A stretch of DNA of 64,000 nt. Source: Alteripontixanthobacter sp. GTDB lineage: Bacteria; Pseudomonadota; Alphaproteobacteria; Sphingomonadales; Sphingomonadaceae. The stretch is taken from positions 62,001 to 126,000 of the forward strand of contig JBDVPM010000008.1 in NCBI GenBank assembly GCA_039968605.1, read 5' to 3'. Each line of letters begins with the position of its first letter. Position 1 is the stretch's first letter. A model generated the notes under the pieces. That model was given only the letters and a program-made list of their open reading frames with translations. It was not told the DNA's origin and searched no databases. Position numbers and translations under genes: made by a program. Positions 14,924 through 23,601 of the stretch are shown here, one piece after another.

Positions 14924-17016
14924 TTCGTGCGCGGATCGCTGGGGATTAGGTCCGGCCAGCCATATTTTTCCCATGCAGCGACCAGTCCGATGCGGTCCGC
15001 GAAGTCCATGAAGTCAGGGTGAGTGCGTATCTGCCGGATCGGTTCGATATCGGCCCACAGGCTCATCAGGCCGAACATATTGGCAGGGTGGATTTGCTCG
15101 CTGTAGATTTTCATCGCCAATTCGGCATGGCCCATCCAGATCGCCGGGAAGGCGACCGACGGATCGCATGGGTCGGGCATGGTCGCATGCAGCCCGCCGA
15201 GCATCTGACAGTAAAGCGCGCGATCCTCTGCCTTGCCGCTGCAGCAGCCATTTGCCGCAATTCGCCAATAGGAGTCCCGCGCCTCGTCCGTCATCGGCTG
15301 AGTACCGGCGGGCGGCAGGATCACCGTATTCATCAACAACCGGGATCGGTAATAGATTTCGGTCCCGGCCTCGTTGTCGCCCGAAAGAGCGATAGCCGTT
15401 GCCAACCACATGCCCGGCATTCCCAGATCGACCATGCGCCGGCCTGCGGCAATCGCTTCATCGATATTCCCAAGATTGAAATGCGCGGCGCAGAGCATCG
15501 CGTAATTCCGTCCGAATATGGGATCCTGGGCTATCGCGGCTTCGAGATAGGGAAGCGCTTCGCGGGTACGCCCGATATAAAGCAGGAACGACCCAAGGCG
15601 AATGGTCACATCGGCATTGTTCGGCTCCAGCCGGTATGCCTCGAAGGCAAAGTCCAGTGCCTTGACGGGGTCTTGCCGGGTCCACTCGTGAATGCCGAGC
15701 ATGGCATGGGCATGGCCCTGCGTCGGATCAAGCGCGATCGCCCTGTTCGCGCATTCGACCATGCGTTCGGATTCCGCGATCCGTTCGAGGCATGGCGTAT
15801 AGACGGCTGTGAAAACATGCGCCTCGGCAAGTGCAGTCCAGCATTCGGCGAAGTCGGGATCCAGCTCCAGCGCGGACTCAAGCAGTTCGATGGCCTTTTC
15901 CAGAACCCCCTCGCCTATAGCACGAAAGGTAAGCGCGCGGCCCTGAAGGTAAAGCGAATATGCCTCGCGGCTTGTGGTCATCCTGCGCCGGGGCAGCGGG
16001 GCAGGCTTTATGCCGAGCGCCTTGCACAGACCGGCGATGATGTTTCCACCGATGACTTGCCGCGATCCCAGAATTTCTTCGATGGTCCCGCCGATTTGAT
16101 CGGACCAGATTTCGGCACCGGATTGTCCATCGATCAGGCGCAAGTTGATCCGGATATTTTCGGCAGAGCGGTGGACCGATCCTTCGATCAGGTTAGAGAC
16201 GCTGAGCGCCGAGGCAATCTCGGGCAGCGTCTTGCCGCTACTGGCAACGGCGGCAACCGAAGTCCGCCCGGCCACAGCCATCTCGGATATTCTTCCCAGG
16301 CCTGACGAAAGCTCTTCGACCACGCCCTCGGCCAGGAAGAATTCGCCACCGATCTCATCGAGCTGCTGGAACGGCAGGACGGCGATACGTCTTTTGTCTT
16401 CGGCTCGCGGCGCCGCCGGTCGGGCTCGCGCGCGCCAAGCGTCGGAAAGAAGCTTTTGACCTTCGGCATCGCCTTCGGTTCTGAGCATAACCAGCGTGCG
16501 CTCGACTGCGATCTGCAAGCGGTGCTCTACATTTTGCCGTTGGACGGCCAGCCATTGCCGGAAGGGATCGCCGAACTCCATTTGGTCCAGCAAGGGCTTG
16601 CTCCCGGCCATCGTAAGGATTTCGCACGCGTCTTCGATGCGCCTGTCTGCCAAGGCGGTTTCGAGCCGGGCCAGGTCGCTCTGTATGGCCATTGCATCGA
16701 TTGCGATCCTGCTGTGCGAGGTATGGAGCAAATCGGCACCCTGCGGTGCCAGTGCCTTGCCGAGGCTGAGCAGACATTGCCGGAGGCTAGCGCGCGCTTG
16801 CGCTTGAAATCGGCCGGGCCAGAGCAGCTTGCTGACATGATCGCGCTCTATCGCTCCGCCTTGCAAAAGGCATAGAATCGCCAACAACGCCCGGGCTTTG
16901 CGGTTGGGTGGATTAATTGCCGCACCGTCGAAGGTGTTCAGCTCAAAGCCGCCGAAAAGCGAAACCTCGAGCACATGATCTACCTGTGTAGATGCAGTGT
17001 TTGAATGTGATGCCAT
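14920..17016 (-). CDS. SARP/BTAD-like regulator with TolB-like and TPR regions
   Basis: 698 aa. The N-terminal part (about 12-110) is an OmpR-type winged helix of the SARP kind (VSLFGGFELNTFDGAAINPP, ARALLAILCLL, SKLLWPGRF) followed by a BTAD-like helical region. Residues about 205-330 match the TolB-N/adenylate-cyclase-associated module (RRIAVLPFQQLD, GVVEELSSGLGRI). The C-terminal half is a TPR array (EAYSLYLQGRALTFRAIGEG; ALELDPDFAECWTALAEAH; RAIALDPTQGHAHAMLGIHE). Probably a cytoplasmic transcription activator sensing a partner or ligand through TPRs. It heads the - strand cluster and a heptamer repeat lies immediately downstream. Confidence 0.8.
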   Translation of the reverse strand: MASHSNTASTQVDHVLEVSLFGGFELNTFDGAAINPPNRKARALLAILCLLQGGAIERDHVSKLLWPGRFQAQARASLRQCLLSLGKALAPQGADLLHTSHSRIAIDAMAIQSDLARLETALADRRIEDACEILTMAGSKPLLDQMEFGDPFRQWLAVQRQNVEHRLQIAVERTLVMLRTEGDAEGQKLLSDAWRARARPAAPRAEDKRRIAVLPFQQLDEIGGEFFLAEGVVEELSSGLGRISEMAVAGRTSVAAVASSGKTLPEIASALSVSNLIEGSVHRSAENIRINLRLIDGQSGAEIWSDQIGGTIEEILGSRQVIGGNIIAGLCKALGIKPAPLPRRRMTTSREAYSLYLQGRALTFRAIGEGVLEKAIELLESALELDPDFAECWTALAEAHVFTAVYTPCLERIAESERMVECANRAIALDPTQGHAHAMLGIHEWTRQDPVKALDFAFEAYRLEPNNADVTIRLGSFLLYIGRTREALPYLEAAIAQDPIFGRNYAMLCAAHFNLGNIDEAIAAGRRMVDLGMPGMWLATAIALSGDNEAGTEIYYRSRLLMNTVILPPAGTQPMTDEARDSYWRIAANGCCSGKAEDRALYCQMLGGLHATMPDPCDPSVAFPAIWMGHAELAMKIYSEQIHPANMFGLMSLWADIEPIRQIRTHPDFMDFADRIGLVAAWEKYGWPDLIPSDPRTN

Positions 17017-17366
17017 GCCTGTCCCCCGACACCGCCTATATGTGATGTTTTGGCCGATTTATAGGTTCTCTCTTGATGAAGGCATAGCTCAATGCCTCTC
17101 GAAAACCCCAGCAATTGCTTGGTCAACTCGTCGGCGCTGGCGTGCCATAAATTATATGCCGCAGCTCGGATTCCTTCTCGCTTGGATAGGAACCCGTAAA
17201 ACCCCATCCACAAGCCGTCAGTCGTTGTAAAACGCTCCCTGCCAATGCCCATAATCCAGACGCCGTTCTCAGTAGCAGGCCTGACGTTTGTTAGTCTGCG
17301 TTGATGCAACCAAATTATCGTTGCTTCGTTAGCGCCTTGAACCAGCTAGCGAATGGAGCGAAACAT
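17017..17366. other. Divergent intergenic region between regulator and catalase
   Basis: 350 bp between the - strand regulator and + strand catalase genes, so it should hold both promoters. No promoter could be assigned with confidence. A weak - strand frame at 16980-17309 overlaps the regulator start and is not considered a gene. Confidence 0.4.
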
Positions 17367-19460
17367 ATGGCCGACCAGTTCAACCTGTCCGAAGGCGGAG
17401 CCAATCATCAAAAGCCGAAGGGCAAGGACGATACGATGACCACTGCGCAGGGGCATCCCGTTGCAGACGACCAGAACTGGCTCACTGCGGGCGAGCGCGG
17501 CCCACAACTCCTTGAAGACCACATCGCCCGTGAGAAGATTTTTCATTTTGATCATGAGCGCATCCCGGAACGCGTCGTCCACGCCCGCGGTTATGGCGTG
17601 CACGGGCATTTCAAACTAACTCGCGCCATTCCTGAATACTCCAGCGCACAGATTTTCAACGAGGAAGGGGTCGAAACGCCCACCTTCACGCGCTTTTCAA
17701 CAGTGGCCGGGAACAAAGGTTCGCCCGATCTGGCCCGCGATGTGCGCGGCTTCGCCACCAAATTCTATACGCCGCAAGGCAATTGGGATTTGGTTGGCAA
17801 CAACATTCCGGTGTTCTTCATTCAGGATGCGATCAAGTTCCCCGACCTGATCCACGCCGCCAAGCCTGCGCCTGATCGCGGTTTCCCCCAGGCCCAGACC
17901 GCACATGACAATTTCTGGGACTTTATCTCGCTCAGCCCCGAAGCGATGCACATGGTCATGTGGATCATGTCCGACCGGGCGATCCCGCGTAGCTTCCGTT
18001 TCATGGAAGGCTTCGGCGTGCACACCTTCCGGCTCGTCAATGCGGAAGGTAAATCGCATTTCGTCAAGTTCCACTGGAAGCCGAAGCTGGGCCTGCAATC
18101 GGTCGTCTGGAACGAGGCGCTGAAGGTGAACGGGATGGATCCCGATTTCCATCGCCGCGACATGTGGGATGCAATCGATGCTGGCGACTTCCCGCAATGG
18201 GAATTGGGCATCCAGGTGTTCGACGACGATTTCGCCGAGGAGTTCGAATTCGATATCCTCGACGCAACCAAAATTATCCCTGAAGAACAGGTTCCGGTCG
18301 AGATTATTGGTACGCTGACGCTGGATGCCAATGTCGACAACTTCTTCGCTGAAACCGAACAGGTTGCCTTTTGCACGCAGAACATCGTGCCTGGCATCGA
18401 TTTCACCGACGATCCGCTACTGCAGGGCCGCAATTTCTCCTATCTTGATACGCAGCTCAAGCGGCTCGGTGGCCCCAATTTCACCCATATACCAATCAAC
18501 GCTCCCAAGTGTCCCGTGCGGCATTTCCAGCAGGACGGGCAGATGGCGATGCACAATCCGAAGGGCCGGGCCAATTACGAACCCAATAGCTGGGGCTCGG
18601 GCGATGGCAGTGAGGAGGATCGCGGCCCGCGCGCCAGCCAGGAACGCGGCTTCACCAGCTACGAGGCGCCGGTCGAAGGCCCCAAAATCCGCCGCCGCGG
18701 CGAAACTTTCGCCGATCATTACAGCCAGGCCCGTCAGTTCTACATCTCGCAAACGCCGATCGAGCAGACCCACATGGCGAACGCGCTGACGTTCGAGCTG
18801 TCCAAGGTCGAACGGATGGATATTCGCACGCGTATGGTTGGTCATTTGCGGCATATTGATGGCGATCTGGCTCAGGAAGTCGCCGACGGGATCGGGCTGG
18901 ACAAGCTGCCCGAAAAAGTGCCGCTGGCCCGAGAGCCGATAACCGACTTGCCGGAGAGTCCCGCCCTGTCGATCCTCAAGAACGGACCTGGCAGCTTCAA
19001 GGGTCGCAAGCTGGGCATCTATATCGCCGAGGGCGGCGATGCTGAAGTCGTGTCCGCACTGAAGAGTGCCGCGAAGGACGTCGGCGCGATGGTGGAAATC
19101 ATCGCGCCGCATGTGGCCGGTGCTAAATTATCCGACGGCAAGTTGATGGAAGCCGACGAGAAGATCGATGGCGGCCCCTCGGTGGTTTACGATGCGGTCG
19201 CGGTTGTGATGGGCGAAGATGCGGCCAAGAGTTTCGCCAAGGACAAGCCGAGCATCGATTTCATCAACGACGCTTTCGCCCACGCCAAGTTCATCGCCTA
19301 TGTCCCGGCGGTCAGGGCTCTGCTGACGGGCGCGGGCGTATGGGACCGGCGCGATGACGGGTTCATCGATGTATCGTCGGGAAAAACAGCAGCCAAGGAT
19401 TTCATCGAAACATGCGGCAAGCTGCGGTTCTGGGAACGTGAAAACGTCAAACAAGACTAA
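17367..19460 (+). CDS. katE: Large-subunit catalase (hydroperoxidase II type)
   Basis: 697 aa from ATG 17367 with GGAG upstream; an earlier Met at 17301 lacks such a site. Heme catalase core: the distal His is in [16 protein letters not shown], the catalytic Asn in [17 protein letters not shown], and the proximal Tyr in [17 protein letters not shown]. The extra C-terminal part (from about residue 560, [20 protein letters not shown]) is the DJ-1/flavodoxin-like domain of clade 2 large catalases. Converts hydrogen peroxide to water and oxygen in the cytoplasm. Stands alone; followed by a long palindrome. Confidence 0.96.
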   Translation: MADQFNLSEGGANHQKPKGKDDTMTTAQGHPVADDQNWLTAGERGPQLLEDHIAREKIFHFDHERIPERVVHARGYGVHGHFKLTRAIPEYSSAQIFNEEGVETPTFTRFSTVAGNKGSPDLARDVRGFATKFYTPQGNWDLVGNNIPVFFIQDAIKFPDLIHAAKPAPDRGFPQAQTAHDNFWDFISLSPEAMHMVMWIMSDRAIPRSFRFMEGFGVHTFRLVNAEGKSHFVKFHWKPKLGLQSVVWNEALKVNGMDPDFHRRDMWDAIDAGDFPQWELGIQVFDDDFAEEFEFDILDATKIIPEEQVPVEIIGTLTLDANVDNFFAETEQVAFCTQNIVPGIDFTDDPLLQGRNFSYLDTQLKRLGGPNFTHIPINAPKCPVRHFQQDGQMAMHNPKGRANYEPNSWGSGDGSEEDRGPRASQERGFTSYEAPVEGPKIRRRGETFADHYSQARQFYISQTPIEQTHMANALTFELSKVERMDIRTRMVGHLRHIDGDLAQEVADGIGLDKLPEKVPLAREPITDLPESPALSILKNGPGSFKGRKLGIYIAEGGDAEVVSALKSAAKDVGAMVEIIAPHVAGAKLSDGKLMEADEKIDGGPSVVYDAVAVVMGEDAAKSFAKDKPSIDFINDAFAHAKFIAYVPAVRALLTGAGVWDRRDDGFIDVSSGKTAAKDFIETCGKLRFWERENVKQD

Positions 19461-19500
19461 CGCGATCCAGCTACCTTGATACAGGTTGTCAATGCTGGTT

Positions 19501-19535
19501 GTGAGCAGACATATGCATTGCATATGTCTGCTCAC
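19501..19535. repeat. Perfect 17-bp inverted repeat, 1-nt centre
   Basis: GTGAGCAGACATATGCA (19501-19517), a single T, then its exact reverse complement (19519-19535). It lies 40 bp past the catalase stop. It could fold as a terminator-like hairpin, but no T-run follows, and the near-zero loop is also typical of a protein-bound palindrome or element end. Confidence 0.85.
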
Positions 19536-19737
19536 CGCATTTGATAACTATCCTGAAATTGAGAGCCGTGAATAGCTGCTACCGCAAGTTACTGCGCGAA
19601 CAGATAGGCCATATTACATTCTCTAGGACGAAGCCTAAATTCCAGTGTGCTGCATTTCGTAATTGCAAAGGGCGCTTGATGGACTGTTCGTGGATATGAT
19701 CGGTAGTCTTCGCTAGTCCAAGTCTATGAAAAGATAG

Positions 19738-19765
19738 TGCGCCTGACAGGCTTCGAACCTGTGGC
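19738..19765 (-). other. tRNA 3'-end fragment (T-arm and acceptor strand)
   Basis: On the - strand, ACAGG-TTCGAAG-CCTGT forms a perfect T-arm followed by CAGGCGC and a discriminator A. No matching 5' acceptor, D-arm or anticodon arm exists upstream, and no CCA follows, so this is not a functional tRNA. Such fragments are typical scars of integration at a tRNA 3' end. Confidence 0.55.
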
Positions 19766-19898
19766 CTTTCCCCTATTGATGCGCGAATTCCCTAAGCTTG
19801 TTCATACTCAAGGTTAACCTCCCTTGTTCAAACCGGCGGGACGCTTTGAACGGCAGGGCCTTCAGAGAACCAGTTTTAAGAGAGGAATAGGCCTTACT

Positions 19899-22049
19899 AT
19901 GTCCTACTTCGAGTTCATCAATAGACGCAAGATCGCAAGCGAGTTCGGCCCTACTAAATCCGCCCAATCTACTGCAGATTATCTTGCCGAAATTGACCGA
20001 TGCGAGGTCGGGATGTTCTGGGCCACAGATGGCGAGAACAAACTCGTTTATCTCTCTCCGGGGGCGCGCGAGACCCTAGGTAATCAGGCTGAAAGCATTC
20101 TAGGTCTCGATATCGGCCAGGTTTTTAAAGACCCGCCATTTGCCGGCGAGGACGCTCCCGCACGTCCGATAACATTCAAATTCAATTCACGATCGGAGAT
20201 CAAGGAGCGTCTTGTCGAGATTGAAATTGCAGATGAGAAGATCAACTATTTAAAAACGTCTTTCTTCTGGAAGGTCTGTGCAAAGCCCTTCTTCGATGAA
20301 AAAGGAGATTTTGGCGGCTATCGCGGTGTAGCCAGCGATGTCACCCAGCAAACGAGAAAGAATAGGGACCTAGCCAAGCAATCGAGGCACGATGAGCTAA
20401 CGGGTCTAGCTAATCGCCGTTTCCTTGAAGAGTTGATCGCCGGAACGCTTCGCAAGTTTGCACCAGTGAAACGTAGTTGCGCACTTCTGATGCTGGACCT
20501 GGACTACTTCAAACAAATAAATGACGTGATGGGTCATCCAGCAGGTGATGAGCTTCTGCGACAAGTTTCAGATCGGCTCACAGGATACATCAGAGAGCGC
20601 GGGACGGTGGGCCGATTGGGGGGGGACGAATTCCAGATCCTCGTCCCCGACATTGATGATCGCTCCGAACTTACCGAGTTAGCCGAGGGTCTAATTCAGA
20701 TTGTGTCGCAGCCGTACAAAATTGACGGGCGGCGGGCCGTGATCGGTACATCGGTTGGCATAGCCATCGCCCCGTATGATGGCATCAATGTTGCCGAATC
20801 AGGCGGAGCGGTTGATCTCGCCCTGTATGGGGCAAAGGCGAATGGTAAGGGTACTTACTGCTTTTTCACGCCAGACATGAAGAGCGACGCGGCGGACGAA
20901 GTAATGATACAAGGTGACCTGAGAGACGCTCTGGAAAAGGGCCAATTATATCTCGCGTACCAGCCACTCGTGGACCCACGCTCTAACCGCATAAAGTGTT
21001 TGGAAGCGCTGATGCGATGGAAGCATCCAGAGAAAGGTGCCATCTCGCCGGAAAAATTCATCCCAATAGCCGAGCAGACCGACCTAATTTTAAAGATCGG
21101 TGAGTGGGCCATCCGGCAAGCCTGCGCCAATGCCGTTGAATGGCCGGGCGAACTCAACGTCGCAGTTAATGTTTCTGCCAGGCAATTCGCTGGAGCCAAT
21201 TTACCGGAGCAGGTCGCGGCGGCCTTATCGTCGAGCGGACTGAGTCCGAGGCGACTAGAGCTAGAAATTACCGAAAGTGTTTTTGTAGGAAATGTGAAGG
21301 GGGTCGACAGAGCATGCGCCTCAATCGACAAGATGGGCGTAAGCCTCACAATGGATGATTTTGGCACTGGATACTCGTCTTTGGGTTATCTGAAGCGAGC
21401 GCCCTTCAAGAAAATCAAAATCGACCAGAGTTTTGTTCGTGGTTGCACGGCATCGGGGGACACCAACCCAGCCATCATTACCGCTATTGTCTCTCTCGCC
21501 AAAGCGCTCGGCATGAAAACAGTAGCCGAGGGTGTTGAAGCGATGGACGAGCTGGAATTAGTAGCCGGGCGCGGTGCAGACTTAGTACAGGGTTGGATCT
21601 ACTCGAAACCGTTGACCCATGATGAATTGCTTAAGCGCTTGAAGAACGACGACTTTACATTCGTCGCTGACGGCCCGCTGCGCTACCGCGATGAGCGAAC
21701 AATGGTCTACCGCAATGTCGGAGCCATCCAGGGCGACTACCACTACGATGTCGTGCTCAAAAATATTTCGAGAACTGGGGCGCGGTTGAACGGCCTTGAA
21801 GGAATTCCAGCTGGGTCTGAGGTAATAGTAGATTTGGGCGGAGGCCAATTTGTTGTCGGGAAAATTGTCTACACGGGTAAAAGTGGTCAGGGGATCGCGT
21901 TCGAAACGCCATTGGTCGACGACGGACGAGGAGGCCTGGTTACGCCTCGCAGAATTTCGCCCTACAGTTTGGCTGCGGCCGGTGTGAAACTGGAAGCCTT
22001 ACAGCAGTCTAAGCGCCATTCATCTCGCGCTGGCACCGATCGATACTAG
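19899..22049 (+). CDS. PAS-GGDEF-EAL-PilZ cyclic-di-GMP protein
   Basis: 716 aa from ATG 19899. Order: PAS-like sensor with PAC end (about 30-165; VGMFWATDGENKLVYLSPGA, GYRGVASDVT); diguanylate cyclase domain with intact RLGGDEF; EAL phosphodiesterase domain with EALMRWKHP, ELEITESVF, MDDFGTGYSSLGYL and KIDQSFV all preserved; and a C-terminal PilZ-like c-di-GMP-binding domain (about 600-690). The usual RxxD inhibitory site reads RERG, so product inhibition may be lost. Both activities look possible. Codon use is visibly less GC-rich than its neighbours and it lies between two tRNA fragments, suggesting acquisition. Confidence 0.9.
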   Translation: MSYFEFINRRKIASEFGPTKSAQSTADYLAEIDRCEVGMFWATDGENKLVYLSPGARETLGNQAESILGLDIGQVFKDPPFAGEDAPARPITFKFNSRSEIKERLVEIEIADEKINYLKTSFFWKVCAKPFFDEKGDFGGYRGVASDVTQQTRKNRDLAKQSRHDELTGLANRRFLEELIAGTLRKFAPVKRSCALLMLDLDYFKQINDVMGHPAGDELLRQVSDRLTGYIRERGTVGRLGGDEFQILVPDIDDRSELTELAEGLIQIVSQPYKIDGRRAVIGTSVGIAIAPYDGINVAESGGAVDLALYGAKANGKGTYCFFTPDMKSDAADEVMIQGDLRDALEKGQLYLAYQPLVDPRSNRIKCLEALMRWKHPEKGAISPEKFIPIAEQTDLILKIGEWAIRQACANAVEWPGELNVAVNVSARQFAGANLPEQVAAALSSSGLSPRRLELEITESVFVGNVKGVDRACASIDKMGVSLTMDDFGTGYSSLGYLKRAPFKKIKIDQSFVRGCTASGDTNPAIITAIVSLAKALGMKTVAEGVEAMDELELVAGRGADLVQGWIYSKPLTHDELLKRLKNDDFTFVADGPLRYRDERTMVYRNVGAIQGDYHYDVVLKNISRTGARLNGLEGIPAGSEVIVDLGGGQFVVGKIVYTGKSGQGIAFETPLVDDGRGGLVTPRRISPYSLAAAGVKLEALQQSKRHSSRAGTDRY

Positions 22050-22577
22050 GGAATACGCAGTGCGTTGCATTTCTCGGCCAAGCCAGACCAAGAAAGGCTG
22101 GCGATAGGTTACTGAGCTAGCGGCGTAGAATTTCAGGGAGCTGAGGCGGAATGATCTGAATATGTGGGGGTGAATTGCCGAGCAACCTTGGGCAAGTGAG
22201 GGTACTATTGGGGGAATAATCTGATCTACTTATCCTTTAGGCGTTAGAAATCAGGCGTTCATGGCTTGAGTTTCGAATCCTCTAAGCGGCACCATTTTCT
22301 AAACCTTTTGAAATCGCCAGCTTTTGGCTCGACCTCGAAACAGCCTCGAGCGGTTGGACCGGGGGCGAAGACTTCACGGTCGCTGATCGCCCAATCGGGC
22401 TCCTGCGTTCGCTTCGGTCACGCCGGCCGACAGCCCGCTCCATTTCACCTGAGGCCCGGCTTCCTTCGATACTCAGCCCTGGAAAAGGGCGTGCCGGGCG
22501 AGACCGGATTTACTGTTTGTAAACCATGTTGGTCCAATTCCTTCCTCAGGGGCAAAAGGCCGATCGAGGAAGGCTGC
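22050..22577. other. Intergenic region with tRNA fragment, no gene seen
   Basis: About 530 bp. The first part is AT-richer and featureless. A tRNA-like 3' end ends at 22294. The rest, up to the glycosyltransferase start, has an open frame in phase with that gene but with a composition and sequence that look non-coding; it is probably leader and promoter DNA. Confidence 0.45.
22266..22294 (+). other. tRNA 3'-end fragment with CCA
   Basis: TTCGAAT followed by CCTCT, AAGCGGC, discriminator A and an encoded CCA matches the T-loop and acceptor end of a tRNA beginning GCCGCTT (resembling tRNA-Thr). The T-stem is imperfect and no 5' half (GCCGCTT, D-arm, anticodon arm) precedes it. Interpreted as an attachment-site scar, not a tRNA gene. 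Confidence 0.55.
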
Positions 22578-23600
22578 ATGAGCAAACTGATAATCCAGAT
22601 TCCTTGCTTCAATGAAGCCGACCATATTGCTCAGACGCTTAAGGACCTGCCGCGCGCTATTGCGGGGGTCGATTGTATCGAGATCATGGTCATCGACGAC
22701 GGGTCGAGCGATGCGACAGCCAGGGCCGCCTTGCTGGGCGGCGCGGATCACATCGTCACCCATCGCGGAAATCGCGGGCTGGCGGCGGCCTTTCAAACCG
22801 GGATCGATCATGCCCTGCGCGAAGGCGCCGACATTATCGTGAACACCGATGCCGATGGCCAATATGTCGGCGAAGATATTGCCAAGCTGGTCGAACCGAT
22901 CGTCGCGCAGCAGGCCGATATCGTGGTGGGCGATCGCGGCGTAGCCAATAACGCCCATTTCGGCCCTGTAAAACGCCGTTTGCAAAGGCTCGGCAGCGCC
23001 ATCGTCAGGCGCCTGTCGCGGACCGATATTACGGATGCGGTGAGCGGCTTTCGCGCGATCAGCCGCGATGCGGCGCAGCGCCTGTGCATCACCACCGAAT
23101 TTTCCTATACGACCGATATGCTGATCCAGGCAGGCCGCAAGCGCCTGCGGATCGTCAGCGTGCCGATCCGCACCAACGCGGCCACGCGCCCGTCGCGCCT
23201 GTTCCGATCGATTCCCAGCTTCATCACGCAGACCGGCATCACGATTGCCCGCGCCTATACGACATATAACCCGCTGCGCGTGTTCTTCGGGTCGGGGATT
23301 TTGCTGCTGATGGCAGGGGCGTTGCCGATCTTGCGATTTGTGTGGTTCTATCTGTTGGGCGACGGTGCGGGTCACATTCAGTCGCTCGTTATCGGTGGAT
23401 CGCTCATGATCCTGGGGGGACTGATTGCGGTCTTGGGAATCCTGGGCGATCTGATCGCAACCAACCGCAAGCTGATCGAGGCAACGCTGCGCCAAACGCG
23501 CCGACTGGAGGACCGGGTGGATCTCCTGCTTGATCAGGACCGGGGGCCGCGCGCCCATGTGCCACCTGCCGATGCCAAGATGTCTCGCAAGACTGGCTGA
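22578..23600 (+). CDS. Family 2 glycosyltransferase, polyprenyl-phosphate type
   Basis: 340 aa from ATG 22578 (GAGGAAGG upstream). GT-A core: IIQIPCFNEADHIAQTL, VIDDGSSDAT, and VNTDADGQY (DXD). The two C-terminal hydrophobic helices (GILLLMAGALPILRFVWF and VIGGSLMILGGLIAVLGILG) match DPM1/GtrB-like enzymes that load a sugar onto polyprenyl phosphate at the inner membrane. The next gene, a GT-C integral membrane protein that would use such a lipid-linked sugar, starts one base after the stop. Confidence 0.88.
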   Translation: MSKLIIQIPCFNEADHIAQTLKDLPRAIAGVDCIEIMVIDDGSSDATARAALLGGADHIVTHRGNRGLAAAFQTGIDHALREGADIIVNTDADGQYVGEDIAKLVEPIVAQQADIVVGDRGVANNAHFGPVKRRLQRLGSAIVRRLSRTDITDAVSGFRAISRDAAQRLCITTEFSYTTDMLIQAGRKRLRIVSVPIRTNAATRPSRLFRSIPSFITQTGITIARAYTTYNPLRVFFGSGILLLMAGALPILRFVWFYLLGDGAGHIQSLVIGGSLMILGGLIAVLGILGDLIATNRKLIEATLRQTRRLEDRVDLLLDQDRGPRAHVPPADAKMSRKTG

Positions 23601-23601
23601 C

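Noticed and set aside
16980-17309. Possible 109-aa gene on the - strand before the regulator
   Set aside because: Overlaps the regulator start in another frame and shows no motif or Shine-Dalgarno; more likely promoter DNA.
22190-22294. Complete tRNA gene ending in CCA
   Set aside because: Only the T-loop and acceptor 3' strand are present; no GCCGCTT 5' strand, D-arm or anticodon arm in the 100 bp upstream.
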